Both the position numbers and the translations under genes were made by a program. A stretch of DNA of 64,000 nucleotides from Allobosea sp. (GTDB taxonomy: Bacteria; Pseudomonadota; Alphaproteobacteria; Rhizobiales; Kaistiaceae), in assembly GCA_017307955.1 (NCBI GenBank), contig JAFKFV010000011.1, positions 124,001 to 188,000 of the forward strand. The letters are read 5' to 3'. This document shows, piece by piece, positions 35,397 through 43,787 of the stretch (position 1 is the first letter of the stretch; each line of letters starts with the position of its first letter). Under the pieces are notes generated by a model that searched no databases, was not told the DNA's origin, and was given only the letters and a program-made list of their open reading frames with translations.

Positions 35397-36758
35397 GGCG
35401 GCGCCGGCGACGGGCCGGCCGGCGACCCAGACCGTCGCGAGATTGGCGCGCGTCGCGGTGTGGACGATCTTCTCGAGATAGTCCTCTTCGCTGTCGACAT
35501 CGTCGAAAAGCCGGAGCGTCGAGCCCGGCGCGTCCGGATCGACGAGGATCGCGTCGAACTGACGGCCAACCGCGAAGCTGCCGACCGGAAGGTCGAGCGC
35601 GTCGGCGCCGCCGGCCGTCGCGAGATGGAAGGCGAGCGGCACGTCGATCCGCGAGCCGGGCCGGCCGCGCCGCTCGGCCGGAATGTCCGGGTCGACGCCC
35701 GTCTCCAGCATGCGCGAGGCGGCGATCGCCATGCGCTGCGCGTCCAGCATGGAGGAGATCGGGCCGCCGGAAATGTCGGTGCCGAGCCCGACCCGGACGC
35801 CGCGCGCCAGCGCCGCGCGGAGCGGGAAGACGGAATTGGCGAAATAGGCGTTGGAGAGCGGGCAATGCGCGACGGCGGCGCCGCGGGCGGCGACCCGGCT
35901 CATGTCCTGCGGCGTCAGGAAGTTCGAATGCGCCAGCACCGTGCGCCGCGTCAGGAGGCCGAAGCGATCGAGCATCTCGGCGTCGGTGTGGCCGTGGCGG
36001 GCAAGGACATAGCCATGCGCCCAGTCGCTTTCCGAGCAGTGGGTCTGCACATGGCAGCCGCATTCACCGACCAGCGCGCCGAGCCCTTCGAGCAGCGCAT
36101 CCGTGCAGGCCGGAATGAAGCGCGGCGTCGCGACGGCATGGACGAGCCCGTCATTGTCCGGAAGCCGGCCGACATCGCGGATCAGCGCGCGCGTCCCCTC
36201 GATCGCGGCCTCGGCGCCGGCGTCGCGATAGAAAGACGGGCAGTTGTCCGGATGATCCATCGCCACCTTGCCGACGAGACCGCGCTGGCCGAGCTCGAGG
36301 CAGATCGCGGCAAGGAGCAGCGTCGCCTCCTGATGCAGGGTCGCGAAATAGAGCGCCGTCGTCGTGCCGCCGGCGAGGAGATCGCCGACCAGAAGGCGAT
36401 AGCTGCGCTCGGCGAAGGCGAGGTCGGCATAGCGGGCTTCGAGCGGGAAGGTGTAGCGGTAGAGCCAGATCTCCAGCGGCACGTCGAGCGCCTTGCCGAG
36501 CTGGGGATATTGCGGCGCGTGGATATGGAGGTCGACGAAGCCGGGCAGCACGGAGGTGCGCCGCGGCAGCTCGACGAGCGTTCCGGCCGCGCGCGCTGTC
36601 CTGAGCCGCTCGTCGTGACCGCCATCGGCCGGCGTCGAGATGGCACCGATGGTTCCACGCTCGTCCACCGTCACCAGCGCGTCGGACAGGACTTCGATTC
36701 CGTCCGGCCGCGGCGCATGGATGAACCGACCTTTGATCGTCCTGCCCCGCGCATCCAT
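35385..36758 (-). CDS. guaD: Guanine deaminase
   Basis: A 457-residue amidohydrolase that converts guanine to xanthine. The metal and substrate motifs are in order: PGFVDLHIHAPQYPQLG (His-x-His pair), ATPRFIPACT, VQTHCSES, VLAHSNFL, GTDISGG (catalytic Asp), followed by the C-terminal composite domain. Length matches bacterial GuaD. It belongs to purine salvage and breakdown; no xanthine dehydrogenase or uric-acid gene lies in this window. Its stop overlaps the kinase stop by twelve bases in convergent orientation. It is divergent from the L,D-transpeptidase across 196 bases. Confidence 0.92.
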   Translation of the reverse strand: MDARGRTIKGRFIHAPRPDGIEVLSDALVTVDERGTIGAISTPADGGHDERLRTARAAGTLVELPRRTSVLPGFVDLHIHAPQYPQLGKALDVPLEIWLYRYTFPLEARYADLAFAERSYRLLVGDLLAGGTTTALYFATLHQEATLLLAAICLELGQRGLVGKVAMDHPDNCPSFYRDAGAEAAIEGTRALIRDVGRLPDNDGLVHAVATPRFIPACTDALLEGLGALVGECGCHVQTHCSESDWAHGYVLARHGHTDAEMLDRFGLLTRRTVLAHSNFLTPQDMSRVAARGAAVAHCPLSNAYFANSVFPLRAALARGVRVGLGTDISGGPISSMLDAQRMAIAASRMLETGVDPDIPAERRGRPGSRIDVPLAFHLATAGGADALDLPVGSFAVGRQFDAILVDPDAPGSTLRLFDDVDSEEDYLEKIVHTATRANLATVWVAGRPVAGAASGG

Positions 36759-36954
36759 CGTTCGGTTGCCCCAGTCGCCATTCTCTTCGACGGACTCTAG
36801 CGCCGAATGGCGGCCGCTTCACCTCCTCGGAGCGGGCCGCGCCATACGGTCGCCGCCTTCACGCCCTTCAATCAATCTTAACCACGATGGCCGAGGATCG
36901 ATCAGGGTTTCCGCGGCGTTAAAGCACCGTGTCCGCGTTGCGTTGGAGTTGAGC

Positions 36955-38295
36955 GTGCCGAAATCGTCTCCGTCCCGCATCCTGCTGCCGGCCATGCTGG
37001 CCCTTTGCGGAGCCACGCTGCCCGCCGCCGCACAGGACTATTACGACGCCTACAGCTTCGGCGGCTGGCGCTATCGCGATTACGCGCAGCCTTCTTATGG
37101 CACCCCGCAGGGCGGCTACGAAGTTCCGCCGCCGCCCGGGGCCTACGAAGCCGCGCCGCAGCCGGCGCCCTATCAGGGCGAACGGCAGGTGGCACCGCCC
37201 GAGGCCTATCAGCAGCCGCCCGAGCCGCAGCCTTATGCCTCTCAGCCGCCGCAGCAGCCGCAGCCGCCCGTGGCCGCGGCGCAGCCGGCCGAGCCGGCCC
37301 TGGCACCGGCGCAGTTCGTCGCCGCGGCCAACCAGCCGGCCCTGCCGCAGACGCTGAAGAGGGGCGGCAAGCAGCCGCTTCCCGAGGTGGCGCGGCTGCA
37401 GATCCTGCTCGACCGCGCCAATGTCTCGCCCGGCGTCATCGACGGCCTCATGGGCAGCAATCTCGCCAAGGCGATCTCGGCGCTGGAGAACATGAACGGC
37501 ATGCCCTCGACCGGGCGGATGAGCCCCGATGTCGATGCGATCCTGGCGCGCCATGGCGATCGCCCGGTGCTGACCGAGTATGTCATCACGGAGGCCGATG
37601 CCGCCGGTCCGTTCACGCCGTCGATTCCCAAGGATTACGGCGAGATGGCCCAGCTTCCGGCCCTCGGCTATCGCGGCGTCACGGAAATGCTCGCCGAGCG
37701 CTTTCACATGGACGAGGGCTTCCTGAAGCGCCTCAATCCCGGCAGCCATTTCGCCGCCGGCGAGACGGTGGTCGTCGCCGATGTCGGCGCGCCCTCGAAG
37801 ACCAAGGTCTATCACCTCGTCGCCGACCAGAATGCGCGTCAGCTGCTGGGCTATGACCAGGATTGGAATCTCGTCGTCGCCTATCCGGCGACGATCGGCT
37901 CCACCGACATGCCCTCGCCGACCGGCATCCATGCCGTGAAGGCGATCGCCGTCGATCCGGTCTACTGGTACCGGCCCAAGGTCAATTTCCAGCAGGGCAA
38001 GAACGACAAGTCGCTGAAGCTCGCGCCCGGCCCGAACAATCCGGTCGGCGCGGTCTGGATCGGCCTCGACAAGCCGACCTATGGCATTCACGGCACGCCG
38101 GAGCCGAGCCGCATCGACAAGACCAACAGCCATGGCTGCCTGCGGCTGACCAACTGGGACGCCAAGGAGCTCGCCCATCTGGTGCGGCCGGGCGTCGATG
38201 TCGAGTTCGTCGATCCGACCCGGACAGCCTCCGTCGCAGCTCCGGCCCCGGTCGAGGCGCAGCCCGCCCAGCCGATGCCGCCCGCGCTGCAATAG
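36955..38295 (+). CDS. L,D-transpeptidase with signal peptide
   Basis: A 446-residue periplasmic peptidoglycan-modifying enzyme. The GTG start (36955) has TTGGAG six bases upstream and is followed by a signal peptide ending near AAAQDYYD. A Pro/Gln-rich flexible region (residues 30-125), a peptidoglycan-binding-like helical module (LPEVARLQILLDRANVSPG), a LysM-like stretch, and the YkuD catalytic domain (about 280-430) follow. The active-site motif is HGTPEPSRIDK with SHGCLRL, where Cys is near residue 395. It forms 3-3 crosslinks in the sacculus or attaches lipoprotein. The C-terminal tail is Ala/Pro-rich. Confidence 0.9.
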   Translation: MPKSSPSRILLPAMLALCGATLPAAAQDYYDAYSFGGWRYRDYAQPSYGTPQGGYEVPPPPGAYEAAPQPAPYQGERQVAPPEAYQQPPEPQPYASQPPQQPQPPVAAAQPAEPALAPAQFVAAANQPALPQTLKRGGKQPLPEVARLQILLDRANVSPGVIDGLMGSNLAKAISALENMNGMPSTGRMSPDVDAILARHGDRPVLTEYVITEADAAGPFTPSIPKDYGEMAQLPALGYRGVTEMLAERFHMDEGFLKRLNPGSHFAAGETVVVADVGAPSKTKVYHLVADQNARQLLGYDQDWNLVVAYPATIGSTDMPSPTGIHAVKAIAVDPVYWYRPKVNFQQGKNDKSLKLAPGPNNPVGAVWIGLDKPTYGIHGTPEPSRIDKTNSHGCLRLTNWDAKELAHLVRPGVDVEFVDPTRTASVAAPAPVEAQPAQPMPPALQ

Positions 38296-38298
38296 GCT

Positions 38299-38655
38299 TC
38301 AGAACGGCCCCATCGCCACGATGCCGGCGAAGCCCTTCTTGAGCGCGGCGATGCGGTCGGCATAGGCCTTTGTCAGGCAGGCGTCGTCGCTGCCGCAGGC
38401 GGCGCGGGTTTTCAGGAAGGCGCGCTGCGAATCGCGGAGATCCCCCGCCGCGCCCATGGCGAGCAGCTGCAGCAGCATGTCGTAGCGGGTCGCCATCTCG
38501 ACATCGGCATCATCGAGCGCGCGGCTGGCGCAGATCGCGATCTCGTCCGGCGCCGCCGCCTTGCTGCAGTCGAAGCTCGCCGCGCCGGCGGCTGCCGGAA
38601 GACCCGCCAGCGCCAGCGCGAAAGCCGCGCCTTTCCATCGGCCGAAGACACGCAT
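38299..38655 (-). CDS. LprI-type lysozyme inhibitor family protein
   Basis: A 118-residue secreted protein. Signal peptide residues 1-25 end at AAGAASFDC. The mature part has the LprI/DUF1311 pattern: SFDCSKAAAPDEIAIC, LDDADVEM, and a C-terminal RAACGSDDACLTKAYADRIAALK, giving four cysteines that probably make two disulfides. GGGAGG lies ten bases before the ATG. In mycobacteria LprI blocks C-type lysozyme. It sits at the end of a leftward cluster that also holds CcdA, a thioredoxin and an MliC-like inhibitor. Confidence 0.8.
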   Translation of the reverse strand: MRVFGRWKGAAFALALAGLPAAAGAASFDCSKAAAPDEIAICASRALDDADVEMATRYDMLLQLLAMGAAGDLRDSQRAFLKTRAACGSDDACLTKAYADRIAALKKGFAGIVAMGPF

Positions 38656-38682
38656 GTTGTTTCCTCCCTCGGGGCGCCGAGT

Positions 38683-39396
38683 TTAGAGCGTCACGGCGAT
38701 GCCGACCAGCCAGTCCGGCATGATCGAGACGAGGGTACCCTCGACGATCTTGTCGAGTCCGGTCGCGATCAGGAGGCCGGTGGCGACGAAGACGGCGCCG
38801 AGCAGCGTGCGCCCGATCGCGGCCGAGCGGCCGGCGATGGCACGGCCGCGCCGGGCGAGAAGGCCGAGCCCGTAGCCGGCGGCGAGCAGCGAGGTCGCGG
38901 CACCGAGCGCGAACAGCATCATGGTCAGCATTGCGACGGGAAGCGATCCACCGCTCGCCGCGAGCGTCAGTGCCGCGCCGAGCGTCGGTCCGACACAGGG
39001 CGCCCAGGCGAGCGCGAGCAGGGCGCCGAGCGCGGCCTGGGCGCCGAGCCCGCGCAGACCGATGCGGCCGGACTGCTGCCCCGCCCAGGCGCCGAGCGGC
39101 GCCATCAGCGCCTCGGCCCTGTGCGCGAGAACAGGGACCAGCATGACGAGGCCGAGCCCGGCCATGACCAGCCCCAGCACGATCCGACCGGCGCCGGTGT
39201 CGCCGAGCTCGACGCCGAGCGAGGCGAGGAGGCCGCCGACGATGCCGAAGGTGATGGCGAGACCGCCGGCCAGCGCCAGCGGGGCGGCCGGGTTTTCGGC
39301 CCGCGCGCCGGCGACGACGATCGGCGCCAGCGGCAGGACGCAGGGATTGAGGATGGTGAGCAGGCCGGCGAGGAAGGCGAGCAGCGGGCCCGCCAT
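38683..39396 (-). CDS. CcdA/DsbD-type membrane thiol carrier
   Basis: A 237-residue inner-membrane protein with six predicted spans. The first span carries the redox-active NPCVLPLAP and the fourth WAPCVGPTLG, the paired membrane cysteines of CcdA. The start MAGPLLAFLAG (39396) overlaps the stop of the preceding thioredoxin-like gene by one base (TGATG), so the two are coupled. It passes electrons from cytoplasmic thioredoxin to periplasmic thiol proteins for cytochrome c maturation or disulfide repair. No cytochrome maturation genes are adjacent. Confidence 0.88.
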   Translation of the reverse strand: MAGPLLAFLAGLLTILNPCVLPLAPIVVAGARAENPAAPLALAGGLAITFGIVGGLLASLGVELGDTGAGRIVLGLVMAGLGLVMLVPVLAHRAEALMAPLGAWAGQQSGRIGLRGLGAQAALGALLALAWAPCVGPTLGAALTLAASGGSLPVAMLTMMLFALGAATSLLAAGYGLGLLARRGRAIAGRSAAIGRTLLGAVFVATGLLIATGLDKIVEGTLVSIMPDWLVGIAVTL

Positions 39397-39797
39397 CAGC
39401 CAGCCTTGTCGAGCACGTCGACCACCGAGGCTTCGGTCACGCCCCACGACATGCGGCCGGTCTCCTTGCCGCCGCGATAGACGATGAAGGTCGAGCGCGG
39501 CACGCCGAGCTGCTTCACCACGTCCTTCTGCTTGTCATAGTTGACGGTGAAGACCGCGAGGTCGGGATAGCGGCCTTCCTTGGCGAGGCGGCCGAGGATC
39601 GACGCCTGCGCCCGGCATTGCAGGCACCAGGACGCGTTGACATGGATGGCGACCGGCTTGCCCGAGGCGATGGCCTTCTTCACCGCCGCCGCGTCATAGG
39701 GCTGGTCGGTGAGCGCCAGGGCCGGCGTCAAGGACGCGGCGAGAGCGAGGGCCGGAAGCGCGGCCGCGAGCGCGGCGAGGCGGCGTCGTGTCAGCAT
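39396..39797 (-). CDS. Secreted thioredoxin-like protein
   Basis: A 133-residue thioredoxin-fold protein. The N-terminus MLTRRRLAALAAALPALALA is a signal peptide with a twin-arginine-like pattern. The active-site motif is WCLQC (about residue 60), followed by the FIVYRGGKE strand. Length and motif fit small periplasmic thioredoxins. It overlaps ccdA and is therefore the probable periplasmic partner that CcdA keeps reduced. It may control the disulfides of the neighbouring lysozyme-inhibitor-like proteins. Confidence 0.87.
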   Translation of the reverse strand: MLTRRRLAALAAALPALALAASLTPALALTDQPYDAAAVKKAIASGKPVAIHVNASWCLQCRAQASILGRLAKEGRYPDLAVFTVNYDKQKDVVKQLGVPRSTFIVYRGGKETGRMSWGVTEASVVDVLDKAG

Positions 39798-39890
39798 GGG
39801 ACTATCTCCACCCGATGAACTCGTCGATTCATACGGGCGGGATCGATGCCGGGTTACGCCCTCACGGCGAAGTGAAGAGGCGGCCGCGGA

Positions 39891-40205
39891 TCAGTCCTTG
39901 GTCTCGCACTCGGTTTCCTTGCCGGAAACCGTGAAGCGGGCGCTGTTGCCGCGGATCCAGAACTCGGTCGTGTCGTCGGCGTAGCGGCCGCCATCGGCGG
40001 AGACGGCCTGCGGAAGCGTCAGCGTCTTGCCGCCCGCGATGACGAGCTTCGCCGCCGCTGGATCATTGGTGAAGGTCGCGGTCAGCGCGGTGCCGTCGCC
40101 GCAGGTGTAGCTGGCGGTGGCATCGGCGAGCGCCGGCCCGGCCAGCGCAAGCGTGACAACGGCGCCTGCGAGGCAGGCGATTCGAACGCGGCGCGGCGAG
40201 GGCAT
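39891..40205 (-). CDS. MliC-family C-type lysozyme inhibitor
   Basis: A 104-residue secreted protein. The signal peptide covers residues 1-28 (LALAGPALADA). The mature part has SYTCGDGTALTATF, a strand with GGRYADDTTEFWIRG, and KETECETKD at the end, matching the MliC/PliC fold and its terminal disulfide. It has no lipobox Cys after the signal, so it is a periplasmic (PliC-type) form. Its ribosome site AGGAAAG overlaps the stop codon of an upstream 56-residue membrane protein gene, so the two are coupled. Confidence 0.85.
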   Translation of the reverse strand: MPSPRRVRIACLAGAVVTLALAGPALADATASYTCGDGTALTATFTNDPAAAKLVIAGGKTLTLPQAVSADGGRYADDTTEFWIRGNSARFTVSGKETECETKD

Positions 40206-40215
40206 GGCGGCTTTC

Positions 40216-40386
40216 CTAGATGACGAGCACGCCCGCTATGATGCCGACAAGGCCGATGGAAGCAAGCGCGCCGCCCCAATAAAGCCGGCGGTGATGGTCG
40301 TCTCCGAGCGCCTGGCTCGGGCGGACGGCCTGCGCGCCGAGCATCAGCGCGCCGGCCGCGGCCATATAGATCAGGATCGCGTACAC
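40216..40386 (-). CDS. 56-residue membrane protein
   Basis: A short gene read leftward from a GTG at 40386 to TAG at 40216. GGGGGA lies eight bases upstream. The protein has two hydrophobic spans, AILIYMAAAGALMLGAQA and LASIGLVGIIAGVLVI, joined by a polar loop with GDDHHRRLYW. The frame has even codon use and its stop overlaps the ribosome site of the MliC-like gene. It is too short for most gene finders. No family is recognised. A TTAA-N7-TTAA box lies just upstream at 40401-40415. Confidence 0.7.
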   Translation of the reverse strand: MYAILIYMAAAGALMLGAQAVRPSQALGDDHHRRLYWGGALASIGLVGIIAGVLVI

Positions 40387-40400
40387 CTGGACTATCCCCC

Positions 40401-40415
40401 TTAATCCTTTCTTAA
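40401..40415. promoter_or_regulatory. TTAA-N7-TTAA box (CtrA-like)
   Basis: TTAA, seven bases (TCCTTTC) and TTAA match the alphaproteobacterial CtrA recognition pattern. It lies 15 bases upstream of the small membrane protein start. It also contains ATCCTT/AAGGAT dyads that could form a short hairpin. A second, longer-spaced TTAA pair is at about 40486-40502. Confidence 0.45.
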
Positions 40416-40512
40416 GGATAGCCCATGGCGAAGCGGCGCGTCCATGGCAAGATGGTCGCAGGAATGGCGGTTTCGTGCGGTAATGTTAAGCGGCAGGGTT
40501 AAGGCGGCGGTC

Positions 40513-43500
40513 TCAGAGCCGGCGCGACAGGTGCTCCGAACCCTCTGTCCAACCGACATCGACCTTGCCGAATGAGGCCGGCAGCACGCGTGCCGCGCCG
40601 CGCCTCCGCCCGAGGCCGAGCGCGAGGTCGACGAGGAGCCGCGTGAAGATGCCGGGACCGCTCGAATAGGTCCGCCAGCCGCCATCGACCGCGACCCGCC
40701 CCGTCCGCGCATCCTGCCAGTCGCGGCTTGCGGCATAGCGGTCCGGAAAGGCGGCGTCTGAGGACGAGAAATAGGTATTGCGCTGGCGGATTGTCGCCGA
40801 GGGCAGCACCTCCGTGACGCGGATCGGATTGGCGAGCGCGATCGCCTGCCAGAGGGCGTCGGCGGCGCCGAGCCGCGCGAGCACCTCCGATTGGCGCAGA
40901 TGCGCATGCGTGTACATCAGCCCGATCTCGCGCCCGAAGAAGGATGCGGATTCGGCACGGCGGAACAGCGTCTCGGGGCCGCCGGCATAGGTGACCGGCT
41001 TGTCCATCAGCCGGTAGCCATCGGGGAAGGCCAGCGCCTCGTCGATCGCCGCCAGTTGCTGGAAGGTCTCCGTCTCGCCGACGAGCCCGCCCAGCATCGC
41101 CTCGGTCATCGCGATCAGCGAATAGGAGAGCCCCGTGCGCCGGTCGGAGGGATGGAGCAGCAGCTCGGTGCGATGGCCCTCATGGTCGAAGAGGCCATAG
41201 CCGGCCACGATCCCGCCCGCGACGAGATGGCGGTTGAAATCGGCGCGGATCGCGGCGGCGAGCTTCTCCAGCCGCTTGGCCTCGTCGCCTGCGCCGGGCG
41301 GGTTGTTTTCCGGCGCGCGTTCGAGGATCGCCGCATAGCGGACGATCTGCTCGTGCAGGAGCCCCGCCGTCCAGCTCGAGACCATCCAATCGCGAAGATG
41401 CGGATCATGCGGCTGCAGCGAATCATTCCAGTCGCCCTCGCCATAACGGATGAGATGGGTGCCGGGGATGAAGCGCCGCTCGCACTCCGCGATCAGCGGC
41501 GCGACATGGTCGGCGATGGTCGAGGCCTCGCCGCCGCGCCACGCCACCTTCTCGGCGAGGATGCCGACATCGCCGCTCGCCTCGATATAGTCGCAGAGCG
41601 CCTTCAGCGGCCAGATGATGACGTCGCCATGCGCATCGCCGGCGCGGATGCTCGAATAGGGCGGCAGCATGAACCATTGCGGCCAGTCGGCGGTCTTCCT
41701 GTCCTGCTCGGCGAAGAGGGCGAGCAGGATGCGGTGCACCGCCGTGTCGTGGCGCATGGCGAGGAGGAACTCGACCGGCCCCTGGCAGACGTCGCGCGTC
41801 CCCCAGGCGGCGCCGGTATATTGCTCCAGCCCGTGCGGCACCGTCAGATGCACGATCGCGTCATGCGCCAGCCAGGGCAGCAGCAGGTTGGCCGCCGCGA
41901 TGTCCGGATGATCGCCGGACAGCGTCAGGTCGCGGGTCGCATGGCTCCAGAACCGCCGCGCTGGCTCCAGCAGAGCCTCCTGCTCGATACCCGCAGCATA
42001 GCGGTCCGCCAGCTTTTCCGCCGCGGCGGCGCCGGTCATCGACCCGGTGACGGCGACGACGAGGTCTGTTGTCGGGTGCGACAGCAATGTCGCGACGCCG
42101 GCACCGTGCGAAGCGCCGTCGTCATAAAGGAGGCTGTCGCCGCCGAGCGCGGCCACCGCCTGCGGCGTCGATGTCACGAGATGCATCCGCGCCTCGGGAT
42201 AGGCGCGGCCCCAGAGCCAGTCCGCGCCCGGCGCGAAGGCGATCCGGTTCTTGTCCGCCTCCATGGTGACACGGCCGGATTGCTCGAACTCGCGCTCGCC
42301 GAGCACGAGATGGCCGGCGACGAGGAAGCGGCAGGGTTCGCCGGCGACGCTGATCCGCCACTGCATCGCCGGCGCGTCGCCGGCCGCGACGCCGTGAACG
42401 GTGATCGTGCGGCTGCCGAGGCGGTAGATCCAGCGGCAGTCGGAGAGGCCCATCTCGAACAGCGACGGCACGCCGAGCAGCTGCCAGCCGCCGCCGATCT
42501 CGGCGAGGATGCGCAACCCGCTGGCGCGGGTGAGGCCATAGGGATCGCGCGAGACCGAGAAAAGCTTGTGGAACGAGGTGTTGCCGATGGTGAGCTGCGC
42601 CGCGAAGATGCCCTGCATCCAGCAGGTGGCGGCAAGCGTGTGGTCGTCCAGCATCAGGCTGTCGCCCGAGCGCAGGATGATGCCGGTGCGCCGCCGCACC
42701 AGCGCCTCCTTGGCCGCCGTCACGACATGGCGGTTCTGTGCGCCGTCGGGCGTGAAGAAGGAGAGGAGCCTTCCCTCAAGCCGCTCCTCCGCCTCCCGCT
42801 CGGGATAGAGCGCGGCGATCTCGGCGTCGTCGAGCGGTGCGCCGGTCGCGAGGGGGGCTGTCTCGACAAGGCTCATCGCGCGCGGCGTCGTCGCGGCAGG
42901 CGGAGCGGCGAGCGCGGCGGCACGGGCCGGCACATCGTCGAGGCGCGCGAGATCGGCCGCCGTCGAGGCATCCGGATGATCGGCGAGGACGAGCGCGAAG
43001 AAGGTGAAGCGCGCCGTTTCGCCCGGCGCCAGAGTGCGGGCCGGACTCTGCAGCGTGATGCAGGCAACCTCGTGCTGCAGCCGTGTCGAGGGCAGCTCCG
43101 TGCCGAAGGGGAAGGCGAAGCGGTCGGTGAGGCGGTTCTCCGCTCCGAACACCTGCAGCGCGTCGGTGGCGAATCCGGCGGCGCCTTCGAGGCAGCCCTG
43201 CGCCATCCAGGGATGGCGGCCGCCCTGGTCGAGATTCTGCCGGCTCATCACCACCGGCCCGAAGAGCGGATGCGTCTCGACGTGATGGTCGAGATATTGT
43301 GAGGCATAGGCCTCGCTGCCCATCAGGAAGCCGCGCCCGCCGAGCCCGACATCCTGCACGGCGACGACATCGAGCGGCACGCTCTCGCCGCCCTCGTTGG
43401 TCACCTCGACGCGCCAGAACCAGAGCGCCTCGCTCGGGTCGAGCGAGAGCGTCGCGCGATGGCGAAGGCCGCCGGTCGCGCCCGCATAGGTGAGGCTCAG

Positions 43501-43776
43501 GCCGTCATGGCCGATCTCCGTCATGGCGCCGTTGCCGGCCAGCGTGACGACCGCCGGGGTGGCGCCGCCCCGCCGCAGCAGGACGCGGCCGATGCCGCCG
43601 GCGGTCGGCGCGCCGAGAACCTGGTTGACCATGATCGCGCCGCGCGGCTCGCGGTGGGTGATCTGGAAGATCGTCCCGTTCGGCAGCACATCGACGGCGA
43701 GGCCGCCGGCATTGGCCAGCCGCACGAGGCCGAGCCCCTCGTCGCGGGGTGTCTCGAATGTCGCCGGACCCGTCAT
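40513..43776 (-). CDS. GH94-type glucan phosphorylase (1,2-beta-oligoglucan phosphorylase-like)
   Basis: A 1087-residue protein with the organisation of GH94: an N-terminal beta-sandwich, a large middle region and an (alpha/alpha)6 barrel in the second half. The catalytic-type segment GEGDWNDSLQPHDP (about residue 780) carries the general-acid Asp, and YTGAAWGTRDVCQG precedes it. Size and these segments resemble the 1,2-beta-oligoglucan phosphorylase branch rather than cellobiose phosphorylase (about 800 residues). It would split a beta-glucan with phosphate, releasing glucose 1-phosphate. It follows the AKR-RidA fusion gene by eleven bases. Exact linkage is inference. Confidence 0.6.
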   Translation of the reverse strand: MTGPATFETPRDEGLGLVRLANAGGLAVDVLPNGTIFQITHREPRGAIMVNQVLGAPTAGGIGRVLLRRGGATPAVVTLAGNGAMTEIGHDGLSLTYAGATGGLRHRATLSLDPSEALWFWRVEVTNEGGESVPLDVVAVQDVGLGGRGFLMGSEAYASQYLDHHVETHPLFGPVVMSRQNLDQGGRHPWMAQGCLEGAAGFATDALQVFGAENRLTDRFAFPFGTELPSTRLQHEVACITLQSPARTLAPGETARFTFFALVLADHPDASTAADLARLDDVPARAAALAAPPAATTPRAMSLVETAPLATGAPLDDAEIAALYPEREAEERLEGRLLSFFTPDGAQNRHVVTAAKEALVRRRTGIILRSGDSLMLDDHTLAATCWMQGIFAAQLTIGNTSFHKLFSVSRDPYGLTRASGLRILAEIGGGWQLLGVPSLFEMGLSDCRWIYRLGSRTITVHGVAAGDAPAMQWRISVAGEPCRFLVAGHLVLGEREFEQSGRVTMEADKNRIAFAPGADWLWGRAYPEARMHLVTSTPQAVAALGGDSLLYDDGASHGAGVATLLSHPTTDLVVAVTGSMTGAAAAEKLADRYAAGIEQEALLEPARRFWSHATRDLTLSGDHPDIAAANLLLPWLAHDAIVHLTVPHGLEQYTGAAWGTRDVCQGPVEFLLAMRHDTAVHRILLALFAEQDRKTADWPQWFMLPPYSSIRAGDAHGDVIIWPLKALCDYIEASGDVGILAEKVAWRGGEASTIADHVAPLIAECERRFIPGTHLIRYGEGDWNDSLQPHDPHLRDWMVSSWTAGLLHEQIVRYAAILERAPENNPPGAGDEAKRLEKLAAAIRADFNRHLVAGGIVAGYGLFDHEGHRTELLLHPSDRRTGLSYSLIAMTEAMLGGLVGETETFQQLAAIDEALAFPDGYRLMDKPVTYAGGPETLFRRAESASFFGREIGLMYTHAHLRQSEVLARLGAADALWQAIALANPIRVTEVLPSATIRQRNTYFSSSDAAFPDRYAASRDWQDARTGRVAVDGGWRTYSSGPGIFTRLLVDLALGLGRRRGAARVLPASFGKVDVGWTEGSEHLSRRL

Positions 43777-43787
43777 CTCGTCTCCCT

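Noticed and set aside
40891-43302. An 803-codon frame opposite the GH94-type gene
   Set aside because: Antisense composition only; the minus-strand protein has catalytic motifs and a ribosome site.
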